Shown here: one piece after another, positions 24,275 to 32,956 of the stretch
How the letters are laid out: every line of letters starts with the position of its first letter
Numbering within the stretch: the first letter of the stretch is position 1
Assembly (NCBI RefSeq): GCF_000190635.1
Contig: NC_015172.1
Span: 806,001-870,000 of the forward strand
Source of the DNA: Syntrophobotulus glycolicus DSM 8271
Lineage (GTDB): Bacteria > Bacillota > Desulfitobacteriia > Desulfitobacteriales > Syntrophobotulaceae
Reading direction: 5' to 3'
DNA length: 64,000 nt
Notes under the pieces: model-generated
Database searches by the model: none
What the model was told of the DNA's origin: nothing
What the model saw: the letters and a program-made list of their open reading frames with translations, nothing else
Position numbers and translations under genes: made by a program

Positions 24275-25705
24275 TTGGAGAGGCTGACTTCCTTTTCCCT
24301 GCTGATCGTATCGTTTCCTGAATCGATCCTGGTGGCGATCCTGGGGTTTCTCATGGTAGGGCTCAAACCTCGGTGGCGCGATTTACTGATGATTGGATTT
24401 TTGCAGGCGGCGGTTTCTTATCTCATTCAGCGATCCCCGGTGCCCTTTGGGCTCCACTCCATCCTTGAAACACTCTTATTCATTTTCAATATTCGTCTGG
24501 TTACCCGCCTGCCCTGCAGGATAGTGCTGCTGGCGTCTTTACTTGGCCTGATTTTTTACGGCTCAGTTGAAACGATCGCAATACAGCTCATGTTGCATCT
24601 CAAAGGGGTTTCCCTGACTGATGTTTGGAATAATAACGCGATGAGAATCTTCTTCTTCCTCCCGCAGGCCCTGGTCATGCTGATCTTTATCGCGGCGTGT
24701 AAAATTTTTCATTTCTCTTTGATGGGTTATGCTCAAGAATATAGCCGTTCGGGATATTTATCCAAAAAGGAAATTCAAGACAAGTTAAAGGCAGACATTG
24801 TGAACAAACATAATCTTTTTATCTCTGTAGTCGTTCTCCTCCCCTTACTTTTACTGGTCATATTAAACACCGCCTTTGAGGCTGCCATGTTAAACATTTT
24901 TCCGGGAGAGCATTTTATTATCTTTAACGGGTTCATGGGAATGTTCATTATTATTTTAACGGTACTCTCCACTGTCGCCGTCAAAAAAATCGGACAAGAG
25001 ATCGAAAAGGAATACGAGGCGAAAAGAGCGGAGGAAAACTTCAAACAGATCAAACAATTGCTGGACTCTTCCAGAAAGCAGAGACATGATTTCCACCACC
25101 AGCTGCAGACGATTTACGGACTGCTGGAAAGCGGCTCCTATGAGAGAGCGCGGGATTACATCAGCAGGGCGTTCGGTGAGATATCCAAAACCGCGGAACT
25201 GATAAAAATTGACGATTATAGCATCAGCGCCCTTCTCCACACCAAAATAGGCTTGGCTGAAGCCAGAAAAATCAAAATGGAAATCGCCGTTGAAGGCAGC
25301 CTCAAAGATCTCCCGTTAACTCCGCATGAAGCCGGCTCCTTGCTGGGAAACCTGATTGACAACGCGCTTGAGGCCGTAGAAGCTGAAGCCGGTGAAGGCA
25401 GGCAGGTAAACGTAAAAATAGCCCGTGAACATGGAGCGTACGTATTCATGGTCAGCAATACAGGGGACCCTATCGTCCCCAGAATCAGAGAAACAATGTT
25501 CAAATCTGACTTCACGACAAAAAAAGATCACAGCGGTTTGGGCCTGGCAATTGTCAAAGATATCGTCACCAAACACCGGGGCAACATCGCGATCAGCAGC
25601 GACCCTGAAGAAACAGCTTTTACCATTACAATCCCGCTGAAAAAGGAGGCGAAGTTGAATGAATCTAAGTCAAATGGCTGGAGGAGCCGCAAACTACCTG
25701 TCTAA
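24275..25705 (+). CDS. AgrC-like membrane histidine kinase
   Basis: A 476-residue GHKL-type kinase. Six or seven membrane helices fill residues 1-245, with a coiled stretch after them. The phospho-acceptor His is in RKQRHDFHHQLQTIYGLLES, and the ATP-binding domain has NLIDNALEAVEAE and HSGLGLAIVKDIV. This is the AgrC/SpoOB-like architecture that senses cyclic peptides. The start is TTG at 24275 with GGGAGGTG upstream. The 3' end overlaps agrB by 47 nt. The gene order kinase-agrB-agrD-regulator differs from staphylococcal agr BDCA but is seen in clostridial types. Confidence 0.9.
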   Translation: MERLTSFSLLIVSFPESILVAILGFLMVGLKPRWRDLLMIGFLQAAVSYLIQRSPVPFGLHSILETLLFIFNIRLVTRLPCRIVLLASLLGLIFYGSVETIAIQLMLHLKGVSLTDVWNNNAMRIFFFLPQALVMLIFIAACKIFHFSLMGYAQEYSRSGYLSKKEIQDKLKADIVNKHNLFISVVVLLPLLLLVILNTAFEAAMLNIFPGEHFIIFNGFMGMFIIILTVLSTVAVKKIGQEIEKEYEAKRAEENFKQIKQLLDSSRKQRHDFHHQLQTIYGLLESGSYERARDYISRAFGEISKTAELIKIDDYSISALLHTKIGLAEARKIKMEIAVEGSLKDLPLTPHEAGSLLGNLIDNALEAVEAEAGEGRQVNVKIAREHGAYVFMVSNTGDPIVPRIRETMFKSDFTTKKDHSGLGLAIVKDIVTKHRGNIAISSDPEETAFTITIPLKKEAKLNESKSNGWRSRKLPV

Positions 25706-26318
25706 AGAACTGGCCCTGGATACCGGCAAAATCGATACGTTGCGTTTCGGCTTAGAAATGATCCTGGCGACGCTCATTAAAGGGGGGATTCTGATCACCC
25801 TGGCCTATTTCCTTGGAATACTTCCTGAGGTGATGTTTGCAATGGCCTGCGGGGCGATTTACCGGCTGTTCAGCGGCGGAGCCCACTGCAGCGGATACTG
25901 GAGATGCCTTACCCTGGGACTGATCAGTTATCTCACAGCCGGAGAAACAGGATTATATCTGGGAAGCCGTTTATCAGCAGACTTCCTGAGCTATTCCCTG
26001 CTGGCCGGATATTTCCTGTCCGTTCTCTGCGTGATCGCCTGGGTGCCGGGGGAAGTACCGTTTAAAAAGATTACAAGCGCTTCTGAAAGAATCCTGTTTA
26101 AAATTCTTTCATTGGCCTATCTTTGCTTATGGTTAGGGATCAGTGTCATTATGGTTCACTTTGGCCACGCATCGTTTGCGGCTGCCGGGCTTTTTGCTGT
26201 CATGATCCAGACAATCAGTTTTTCTCCGCCGGGTTACAAGGTTATCCACAAAGCGGATGACTTTTTAATACGATTATCCAGAGAAAGGAGGTGTTCAGCT
26301 CATGCTGCAAAAGATTAA
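25659..26318 (+). CDS. agrB: AgrB-like peptide-processing membrane protease
   Basis: A 219-residue membrane protein of the AgrB family, which cleaves the C terminus of the AgrD propeptide and helps form the thiolactone. The catalytic region reads YRLFSGGAHCSGYWRC, holding the conserved His of the GGAH motif and a downstream Cys. Five or so membrane helices follow. Length is normal for the family (190-220). AAAGGAGG precedes the ATG. It overlaps the kinase by 47 nt and agrD by 17 nt, so the three are translationally linked. Confidence 0.92.
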   Translation: MNLSQMAGGAANYLSKELALDTGKIDTLRFGLEMILATLIKGGILITLAYFLGILPEVMFAMACGAIYRLFSGGAHCSGYWRCLTLGLISYLTAGETGLYLGSRLSADFLSYSLLAGYFLSVLCVIAWVPGEVPFKKITSASERILFKILSLAYLCLWLGISVIMVHFGHASFAAAGLFAVMIQTISFSPPGYKVIHKADDFLIRLSRERRCSAHAAKD

Positions 26319-26433
26319 AAAACTCATGGTGACCCCTGTTGTGATGGCTGCTTTCTTAGTCGCCGCCGTCGGTGTCAAGCCAGCGTGTTTCTTTTGGTTT
26401 TATCAGCCTGCTCCTCCCGTAAAATCAGAATAA
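26302..26433 (+). CDS. agrD: AgrD-like autoinducing cyclic peptide precursor
   Basis: A 43-residue peptide. The N-terminal amphipathic leader is MLQKIKKLMVTPVVMAAFLV, followed by AAVGVKPA, the candidate core CFFWF, and a C-terminal recognition tail YQPAPPVKSE. The YQP-x-P tail after a Cys-led aromatic core is the AgrD pattern. By analogy the mature signal would be a five-membered thiolactone from Cys29, possibly with one to three N-terminal residues. AAAGGAGG lies 11 nt before the ATG, inside the end of agrB. The LytTR regulator starts 19 nt after the stop. Confidence 0.93.
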   Translation: MLQKIKKLMVTPVVMAAFLVAAVGVKPACFFWFYQPAPPVKSE

Positions 26434-26452
26434 AAGGAGGGGAGAATTTCGT

Positions 26453-27211
26453 ATGAAGATAACGGTCTTCATTGCTGAAGATGATCCTGACATGCGTCAT
26501 GTGCTCAAAAAAGTGGTGGAAGAGGTTGAGGATGTTGAGGTCATAGGGGCGGCCGGAAATGGGCTGGAGGCAATAAGGTTAATTCAAGAATTGTCGCCGC
26601 AAGTGGTTTTTGCAGATATCGACCTACCGGGAAAGGACGGTGTTGAACTGGCCCAAGAGGTCTTTGACATCAATCCCTTGACGTTTATCGTATTTGCGAC
26701 AGCTTTCAGCGAATTCAGAGAAAAAGCCTTTGACCTCTATGCTTTCGACTATCTGGTGAAGCCCTTTAAAATGAACCGGGTCCGTCAGACCATGGAGAGG
26801 ATCAAAGCAGTGTTGTCAGAAAAAGCTTTTGCCAGGACAAGGCCTTACTTTCATGAAAAGGTAAGCAGAAAACAGTTTTTCAGATGTGACAGCAAACTTA
26901 TTTATTTGAATCTCGACGACATCATCTATGTCACCAGGGAAGGCCGCAAGTCCATGATTTATTTTATTGGCGGACAAATTCAAACCAACAATAAGCTTTC
27001 TGTTCTGGAAGCGCAATTGGAAGGATATCCATTTTTCAGAAGCCATAGCGGGTTCATTATCAATTTAAAGATGGTCAAGGAACTGATTCCGGTCAGCAGA
27101 AGCAGCTATGAACTGGTTATGGAAAATACAAAGAACAGGCCTTTAATCACAGTTGAAAAATTTAAGGAGCTTGAAGAACTGACAAACGCAAAAGTTCCAA
27201 AAATCAGTTAA
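26453..27211 (+). CDS. LytTR-family response regulator (AgrA-like)
   Basis: A 252-residue protein. The receiver domain (1 to about 120) has acidic residues EDD at 9-11, phospho-acceptor Asp55 (FADIDLPGKDG) and Lys in DYLVKPFK. The LytTR DNA-binding domain (about 150-245) shows DIIYVTREGRKSMIYF, FFRSHSGFIINLKMVKEL. Such domains bind pairs of short direct repeats about 21 bp apart. Three sets of 21-bp repeats lie upstream of neighbouring operons in this window. AAAGGAGGGGAG precedes the ATG. It is the last gene of the agr-like operon. Confidence 0.93.
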   Translation: MKITVFIAEDDPDMRHVLKKVVEEVEDVEVIGAAGNGLEAIRLIQELSPQVVFADIDLPGKDGVELAQEVFDINPLTFIVFATAFSEFREKAFDLYAFDYLVKPFKMNRVRQTMERIKAVLSEKAFARTRPYFHEKVSRKQFFRCDSKLIYLNLDDIIYVTREGRKSMIYFIGGQIQTNNKLSVLEAQLEGYPFFRSHSGFIINLKMVKELIPVSRSSYELVMENTKNRPLITVEKFKELEELTNAKVPKIS

Positions 27212-27242
27212 AGGGTTTGATGTGCTCTGCTCAGACTTGTTT

Positions 27243-27271
27243 GGCGCTGCTTTGCAGCGCCTTTTTGTTTT
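27243..27271 (+). terminator. Terminator of the agr-like operon
   Basis: GGCGCTGC (27243-27250) and GCAGCGCC (27254-27261) form a perfect 8-bp stem with a 3-base loop, followed by TTTTTGTTTT. It lies 31 nt after the regulator stop. Confidence 0.9.
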
Positions 27272-27367
27272 GAGCTGATTGATCCGAAAATTCCCTGTGC
27301 AAAGTTCCCAAGAGCAAAGGAAGGGTTCTCCATGAAGCCTTCTTTTTTTTGCTGAAATGACAAATCC

Positions 27368-27436
27368 AGACACGATCTTGCTACTTTTAGACAAATTGCA
27401 TAGACAATCAAATTTAATCTTGCTACTTTTGGATTG
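27368..27436. promoter_or_regulatory. 21-bp-phased direct repeats upstream of the glycan operon (site B)
   Basis: Units start at 27369 (GACACGATCTTGCTACTTT), 27390 (GACAAATTGCATAGACAATC) and 27411 (AATTTAATCTTGCTACTTTT). ATCTTGCTACTTTT recurs exactly 42 bp apart (27375 and 27417). The block is closely similar to site A, including the degenerate middle unit ending ATAGACAATCA. It lies about 115 nt before the first gene of the glycan operon. Confidence 0.68.
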
Positions 27437-27549
27437 ACCAATATCTGAAAATTTTCCTGGAGAGGTGAATCCGATGGATCCAGTCAACTGTTCATCCTGT
27501 TGGTGAGGGAAACCAAGGAGGGCACTGATCTTGAAAGGAGGGATTCGGC

Positions 27550-28743
27550 ATGAACTATGACGCGATAGTCATTGGCGGGGGCCCGGCGGGCTGTGAGACA
27601 GCCCGGCTTATGGCGAAAAAAGGTTATCAGGTGATGGTAGCCGAGGAGCACCGGAAAATTGGCGAGCCCATACAGTGTGCGGGGCTCGTCAGCCGCAGAA
27701 CCTTGCAAGCCGCAGCCATACCGGCCGGCCTGATCATGAACCAAATCAATGGCGCTTTCGTCCACTCTCCCGGCGGGGAAGTGCTCTCGATCAAGGACAA
27801 AGAAGCATACGCCTTTGTGATCGACCGCTCGGAATTTGACCGTAAGTTGTCAAAACGGGCCCAAGCTGCCGGGGCAGAAATCCTGACCGGGTGCAGGGCC
27901 AGTGTAAGCGGGCTTTCCCCGGAAGGGGCCAGGGTAAGGTTAAGATCTGGCGGCACAGAGACGACAGTCCGGACCCGTTTGCTGATCGGGGCCGACGGGG
28001 CCAACTCTCAGGTTGCCCGCCGGATCAACGCTCCCGCAGCGGATGGCGTGGTGGCGATGTGCGCGGCTGAAGTGGAATTAAAGTGCCGGGAAAAAGAGAT
28101 GGTTCACATTTTCCTGGGCAGGGGCATCGCCCCAGGCTGGTTTGGCTGGGTCATACCGGTAGACGAAACGCGCGCCAGGGTGGGGATCGGTGTAAGCGGG
28201 AGGGGCAAAAACCCGGCGTATTACTTTCAACATATGGTGGATACCTGGCCGGGACTGTTTCAAGGGATGAAGATTATCCGCAACACGGGCGGAGCAGTGC
28301 CCATCGGTTTGCTTTCCAGAATCTATGCCGAAAGAACAATGCTGGTAGGGGATGCCGCCTGCCAAACCAAGCCCATCTCAGGGGGAGGGCTGTATCTTGG
28401 ACTGCTCGGCGCGGGGCTCTGCGCCAAAGTGGCAGTGCAAGCCCTCTCCCAGGGAAATCTATCTGCCGAGTTCCTTGCAGAGTACCAGCGGTTATGGGAG
28501 AAGGAGATGGGGGACGAAATCCAAGCGGCCCTCGGGTACAGGAAGATTTTCCTGACGATGTCGGACCGGGAAATGGACACCTTGATTCGCTTTTTCAGGC
28601 ATCCCTTATGGCAGGGGATCATATCCAGATACGGCGATATCGATTATCCGTCGAGGTTGGCAGGCAGACTGTCCTTCGCCGGGCCCTGGGCGGAGAAATT
28701 TTTAAGGGCGGGATTGAAGAAGGTCTTGGACCTGTGCCAGTAG
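27550..28743 (+). CDS. Geranylgeranyl-reductase-family flavoprotein
   Basis: A 397-residue FAD-dependent oxidoreductase. It has an N-terminal dinucleotide-binding motif (IGGGPAGCETA from about residue 8), the GGR-family signature GEPIQCAGLVS near 37-47, and the second FAD motif with ligand Asp in LVGDAACQTKPISGGGLYLGL. Family members saturate double bonds in polyprenyl chains: chlorophyll and menaquinone side chains, and archaeal lipids and dolichyl phosphate. Here it leads a sugar-transfer operon, so reduction of a polyprenyl sugar carrier or menaquinone is the best inference. A ribosome binding site, AAAGGAGG, precedes the ATG. The gene is only about 40 nt from the next one. Confidence 0.88.
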   Translation: MNYDAIVIGGGPAGCETARLMAKKGYQVMVAEEHRKIGEPIQCAGLVSRRTLQAAAIPAGLIMNQINGAFVHSPGGEVLSIKDKEAYAFVIDRSEFDRKLSKRAQAAGAEILTGCRASVSGLSPEGARVRLRSGGTETTVRTRLLIGADGANSQVARRINAPAADGVVAMCAAEVELKCREKEMVHIFLGRGIAPGWFGWVIPVDETRARVGIGVSGRGKNPAYYFQHMVDTWPGLFQGMKIIRNTGGAVPIGLLSRIYAERTMLVGDAACQTKPISGGGLYLGLLGAGLCAKVAVQALSQGNLSAEFLAEYQRLWEKEMGDEIQAALGYRKIFLTMSDREMDTLIRFFRHPLWQGIISRYGDIDYPSRLAGRLSFAGPWAEKFLRAGLKKVLDLCQ

Positions 28744-28785
28744 CCCGGTCCATTGTGGTTGATCTTTATGGGGAGAGTGGTTTGC

Positions 28786-29514
28786 GTGAAAAACAAACAA
28801 GAAAAAAGTTTTACCGGGGAAATCAAATACAGCTTGATTATCCCTGCTTACAACGAGGAAGAAGGATTGCCTGTTGTTCTCAATGATGTCTTCCGGCTGC
28901 TGAACGAAAGTTTTGAAATCCTTGTTGTGGATGACGGTTCGACAGACAGGACCAGAGAGGTGGCGCAAGGGTTTCCCTGCCGGGTCATTTCTCACGAACA
29001 GAACGCTGGGAAAGGCGCTGCCATGAAAACCGGCATACGGGAGGCCGGCGGAGAAAATATTATTTTTATCGACGCGGACAATACCTACCCTCCGGAAGGA
29101 ATTCTGGAAGTCGCCAAGGCTCTGGATAGCTTTGACATGGCCTTAGCCTCGCGCAAGACGGGGCAGGGGAATATTCCCGTTTTCAACAGGCTCGGCAATG
29201 CCATCTTCAGAAACAGTATCCGGTATATCTATGGTTTTAAAGGCTATGACCCCTTGACCGGTCTATATGGCCTGAAGAAAGCCTACATTGAGAGCATGAA
29301 TCTGGAATCCAAAGGCTTTGGCATCGAGTCTGAAATATGCATCAAGGCCGCCAGAATGGGCCTGAAAGTCAAGGACATCCACATCAGCTACAGGGACAGG
29401 ATTGGTAAGGCAAAGCTGAACGGACTGAAAGACGGGTACAGGATTATGATGACCATCATGAAGTATTTCCCGCTCGTCTTCCAGCGGATTGAAAAACCGG
29501 GCTTACATGGCTAA
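28786..29514 (+). CDS. GT2 glycosyltransferase, DPM1/polyprenyl-phosphate type
   Basis: A roughly 242-residue family 2 glycosyltransferase. It has IIPAYNEEEGLP, the nucleotide-binding VVDDGSTDRT, and the metal-binding DAD in FIDADNTYPPE. There is no C-terminal membrane segment, so the build is like DPM1 (dolichyl-phosphate mannose synthase). It probably moves a sugar from GDP- or UDP-sugar to a polyprenyl phosphate on the inner membrane face. The start is GTG at 28786 with GGGGAGAG 8 nt upstream; the longer in-frame TTG at 28753 has none. The GDP-mannose genes in the same operon make mannose the likely sugar. Confidence 0.85.
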   Translation: MKNKQEKSFTGEIKYSLIIPAYNEEEGLPVVLNDVFRLLNESFEILVVDDGSTDRTREVAQGFPCRVISHEQNAGKGAAMKTGIREAGGENIIFIDADNTYPPEGILEVAKALDSFDMALASRKTGQGNIPVFNRLGNAIFRNSIRYIYGFKGYDPLTGLYGLKKAYIESMNLESKGFGIESEICIKAARMGLKVKDIHISYRDRIGKAKLNGLKDGYRIMMTIMKYFPLVFQRIEKPGLHG

Positions 29515-29543
29515 AATCAGTTCGCGCAAGAGAGGGATGTTCA

Positions 29544-30719
29544 ATGAGAATATGTGTGATCGGCTCTTCCAAAAAGTTCTTTAGCGGGATTTCCGCCTAT
29601 ACCATAGTGATGGCCAACGCCTTTGCCGAACAGGGACATCAGGTATCGGTCGTTTTGCTGCGCAACCTGGTGCCTTTGTTTTTATACCCCGGCCGGGAGC
29701 GTGTCGGCAAGGGGGAATATATCATGGACTTCCGCCCTGACGTAACGGTTTATAACGGGATGGACTGGAACGCGCCCGCATCCTGGTTCAAGGCCCGGCG
29801 TTTCCTGGCAAGGCAGAACCCGGAGGTGATCATCATGCACTGGTGGACCTCCTCTGTCGTCCACATGCAGCTGGTATTGGCGGCCTGCCGGCGCCTGAAT
29901 GGCCTGAGGTCCAAGCTTATCCTGGAAATGCATGAGGTGGTGGATACCCTGGAGGAAAAAATATTACCGATCCGGGTTTATTCCAGGGTGGGAGGAAGAG
30001 CGCTGCTCAGGGGATGCGATGGGTATACCGCTCACTCTGAGGAGGCCAGGCAAGCAATGATCCGGACGTATCAGCTCGCTGAGGACAAAATCGATGTCAT
30101 TCCCCATGGGCCGTATGAGATATATGGAACACCGGACAGGGGGCTTGCCAGAAAGGAAATGGACCTTGACGGGTTTACTGTCCTTTGTTTCGGCTTGATC
30201 CGCCAGTACAAGGGAGTGTCCCTGCTGGTCAGGGCGTTCAATACCATACCTCCGGGGTACGCGGCCAATATGCACCTGGTTATTGCCGGGGAAGACTGGG
30301 GGGACGATACGGAACTCAGGCCGGAGCTAGAAAGGTCGCCCTACCGGGACAGGATCATCTTCAGGCCGGAGTTCATCCCTGATGAACGTGTCCCGAAATT
30401 ATTTGCGGCTTCCGATGTGGTGGCCTTACCTTACCTGCGCACCTGTGGCAGCGGTGTCATCCATATTGCCGTGGCCCAGGGCAAACCGGTAATTACGGCG
30501 GATCTCGATACGATGAGCGAATGCCTCCAGGATTACGGCGGAGCCCGTTTCTTTCCGGCAGGAAACGTTGACGCTCTGCGGGACAGGCTTCTGGAGGCTT
30601 ATCACAATTGGGTTGTGAATGGAGTTCAGACCTACCAGTTCACAGGGATGTCCTGGGAAGCCATCGTGAAAAAATACGAAGACATCATCGAAGAGATGGA
30701 TCAACGTCAGCTTGGCTAA
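29544..30719 (+). CDS. GT4-family glycosyltransferase
   Basis: A 391-residue GT-B-fold retaining glycosyltransferase. The N-terminal Rossmann half opens MRICVIGSSKKFFSGISAY, and the middle contains EMHEVVDTLEEK. The C-terminal nucleotide-sugar half has GLIRQYKGVSLLVRAF and the EX7E-like region around LRTCGSGVIHIAVAQGKPVI. It acts in the cytoplasm on a lipid-linked acceptor. The acceptor and sugar cannot be read from sequence. It begins 29 nt after the GT2 gene with GAGAGGG upstream. Confidence 0.88.
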   Translation: MRICVIGSSKKFFSGISAYTIVMANAFAEQGHQVSVVLLRNLVPLFLYPGRERVGKGEYIMDFRPDVTVYNGMDWNAPASWFKARRFLARQNPEVIIMHWWTSSVVHMQLVLAACRRLNGLRSKLILEMHEVVDTLEEKILPIRVYSRVGGRALLRGCDGYTAHSEEARQAMIRTYQLAEDKIDVIPHGPYEIYGTPDRGLARKEMDLDGFTVLCFGLIRQYKGVSLLVRAFNTIPPGYAANMHLVIAGEDWGDDTELRPELERSPYRDRIIFRPEFIPDERVPKLFAASDVVALPYLRTCGSGVIHIAVAQGKPVITADLDTMSECLQDYGGARFFPAGNVDALRDRLLEAYHNWVVNGVQTYQFTGMSWEAIVKKYEDIIEEMDQRQLG

Positions 30720-30763
30720 TCAGACAGGATAAATTTGCGGCACAGAAGAAAGGATTCAAAACT

Positions 30764-31912
30764 ATGTTAAAAATCGGCTTGATCTCGGATGTGGGCCAGC
30801 GCCTGGCAGGGTATAAGGCCCAAAGCTTGCTGGGCTTTCCGCAAACCCGGCCCCTAAGCCTTACGGTCAGCATTACCCAAAAATGCAATAGTCAGTGCAA
30901 GACCTGCAATATCTGGAAGGACCCCAGGAATGCTCAGCCCAGTACAGAGCTGACCCTCGAGGAATACGACAAAATCTTCCGGAGCATCGGTTCCTCCATC
31001 ATCTGGTATACCCTGAGCGGAGGGGAGCCTTTTCTGAGGAAGGATATTGCTGAGATTGTGAGTTTGATCATCAAACATTCCAGGCCAAAGGTCCTCATTA
31101 TTCCGACAAATGGGCTTTTGAGCAAAAGGACGGTCAGGGAAACCGAGCGGATATTAAAAATGCTGCCGGCGAATGCAACCTTAATTGTCAACCTGTCCCT
31201 GGACGGGATTGGGGAGGAGCATGACGAAATCAGGGGCATCCCCGGTAACTTCAAGCGCTTCCTGGAGACGTTCGCGGCGTTAAAAGAACTGAAAAAAGCC
31301 TATCCGCATTCCTTTGAGCTTGGGGTGCACAGCGTTGTTTCCAGATTTAATGTGGAAAATATATTAGAGTTGTTTGACTATGTGAAGAATCAATTGGTTC
31401 CGGATTCTTATATATGCGAAATCGCGGAAAACAGGGAAGAATTGCTGAATGTTACAGATTCGATCACTCCGTCAATCCATCTTTATGAAAAAACAATCCG
31501 GCCTTTGCAGAACGAGATCAGGGAAAGCCTGCTTCATCATAAAGGGATTACAAGCCTGATCCAGGCGTTCAGATTAAAATATTACGATTATGTCATCACG
31601 GAAATGAGAGAAAAAAGAAGAATCATCCCCTGCTACGCGGGCCGTGTCTCAGCCCAGATCTCACCCTGGGGAGATGTCTGGCCCTGCTGCATTTTGGCCT
31701 ATCAGGCCGATATGGGCAATCTGAGGGATTTTGAACTGGACTTTAACAAGCTCTGGTACGCGGAAAAGGCGGCCAGGGTAAGGAACCAGGTGTTTAAGGG
31801 AGACTGCTACTGTCCCATGGCCAATGTTCACTACACAAACATGACGCTTACGCCAAAAGCAATGATGGGCGTGATGGGCAATTATCTTGGGGCCAGAATG
31901 AAGATGAAATAA
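30764..31912 (+). CDS. Radical SAM/SPASM-like protein
   Basis: A 382-residue radical SAM enzyme. The cluster motif CNSQCKTC is at Cys41, Cys45 and Cys48, and a glycine-rich SAM site reads YTLSGGEPFLRKD. The C terminus has a SPASM-like set of cysteines (CYAGRVSAQISPWGDVWPCC, then GDCYCPM), suggesting a second iron-sulfur cluster. Such proteins modify peptides, but related ones occur in sugar and lipid pathways, and here every neighbour is a glycan gene. The substrate is unknown. ATG 30764 has AAAGGA 9 nt upstream; upstream in-frame codons overlap the GT4 gene and lack a site. Confidence 0.87.
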   Translation: MLKIGLISDVGQRLAGYKAQSLLGFPQTRPLSLTVSITQKCNSQCKTCNIWKDPRNAQPSTELTLEEYDKIFRSIGSSIIWYTLSGGEPFLRKDIAEIVSLIIKHSRPKVLIIPTNGLLSKRTVRETERILKMLPANATLIVNLSLDGIGEEHDEIRGIPGNFKRFLETFAALKELKKAYPHSFELGVHSVVSRFNVENILELFDYVKNQLVPDSYICEIAENREELLNVTDSITPSIHLYEKTIRPLQNEIRESLLHHKGITSLIQAFRLKYYDYVITEMREKRRIIPCYAGRVSAQISPWGDVWPCCILAYQADMGNLRDFELDFNKLWYAEKAARVRNQVFKGDCYCPMANVHYTNMTLTPKAMMGVMGNYLGARMKMK

Positions 31913-31933
31913 TGGATTGCTGAGGTTTTGACA

Positions 31934-32923
31934 ATGGAAATTTTGGTTACCGGAGCAACCGGCTTTATTGGCGCCAGGCTGGTAGAAGAGCTGTTGGACA
32001 GTGGCTACCGGGTAAGAGTGTTCATGAGAAAGCCAATCGAACATTACCCCAATATGGCCTGGGGGGGAAAAGTTACCGCCGCTGTGGGCGATTTGAAGGA
32101 CCGGGACTCTATCAAAAAGGCTGTTCAGGGAGTGGATGTGGTTGTCCACCTGGCGGCCCAATTGGGCTCCTGGCGGGCAAAGCAGGAAGATTTTACTGAG
32201 GTCAATGACAATGGCACAAAGTTCTTCGTAGAAGAGTCTGAAATGGCGGGGATCAAGCACTTTTTATACATCAGCACCGCGGGGGTATTCGGCAGGTTAA
32301 AACAAATTCCGGCTGATGAAACACACCCTTGCAGTCCGCGCTACCCTTATGAACAGACAAAGTTCCGGGCAGAACAATATATTTCCCAAAAAATACGCGA
32401 GGGTTTTCCGGCGACCATTATCCGTCCGTCCCATATCTATGGTCCAGGTGATTTAAATATGGTGCCGCTGCTGAAAATATTGCTCAAATTTCACCTGTTC
32501 CCGTTAATCGGCGGCGGCAAATCCTTTTTCCAGCCCTTATATATCGACGACCTGCTGAAAGGACTTATTCTGGTGATCGGCCATCGCAATACGGTGTGCG
32601 GGAAGCTATACGTGCTTGCCGGCAAAGAGGCCACGACCTTTAGGCAGTATATTCAACTCTCTGCAAAGCTCATGGGAATTCAGGCCCTGATGCCGCGATT
32701 TCCCTATGCTTTAGCCAGATTTACAGCGGCGTCCAATGAAGGACTGGCAAAGGTATTCAAGATTGAGCCGGTTCTCACGAGGTTCAGAGTGGATTTTTTG
32801 GGCGGACACCAGCGTTATGATATCACACGCTCTCAATATGACTTTGGCTTTCATCCGGAAGTCGGCCTGGAGCAGGGGATGGAAAAGGCCATAGACTGGT
32901 ATCGTTATCGCAGACTGATTTAA
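31934..32923 (+). CDS. NAD-dependent epimerase/dehydratase (extended SDR)
   Basis: A 329-residue extended short-chain dehydrogenase. It has the NAD-binding GATGFIG at 7-13, the active-site pair Tyr-x-x-x-Lys in YPYEQTKFRAE with an upstream Ser-Thr (YISTAGVFG), and SHIYGPGD. The family includes sugar 4-epimerases, dehydratases and 3-beta-hydroxysteroid-type dehydrogenases. The operon favours a nucleotide-sugar or lipid-linked-sugar substrate. ATG at 31934 is preferred over TTG at 31928 because GAGG is then 9 nt away. The gap to the radical SAM gene is only 21 nt. Confidence 0.86.
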   Translation: MEILVTGATGFIGARLVEELLDSGYRVRVFMRKPIEHYPNMAWGGKVTAAVGDLKDRDSIKKAVQGVDVVVHLAAQLGSWRAKQEDFTEVNDNGTKFFVEESEMAGIKHFLYISTAGVFGRLKQIPADETHPCSPRYPYEQTKFRAEQYISQKIREGFPATIIRPSHIYGPGDLNMVPLLKILLKFHLFPLIGGGKSFFQPLYIDDLLKGLILVIGHRNTVCGKLYVLAGKEATTFRQYIQLSAKLMGIQALMPRFPYALARFTAASNEGLAKVFKIEPVLTRFRVDFLGGHQRYDITRSQYDFGFHPEVGLEQGMEKAIDWYRYRRLI

Positions 32924-32956
32924 AAATCTGATGAGCTTAGAGGTTAGGTAACTATC

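Noticed and set aside
28083-28886. A 267-codon plus-strand frame
   Set aside because: It overlaps the geranylgeranyl-reductase gene in another frame, has no ribosome binding site and no recognisable domain.
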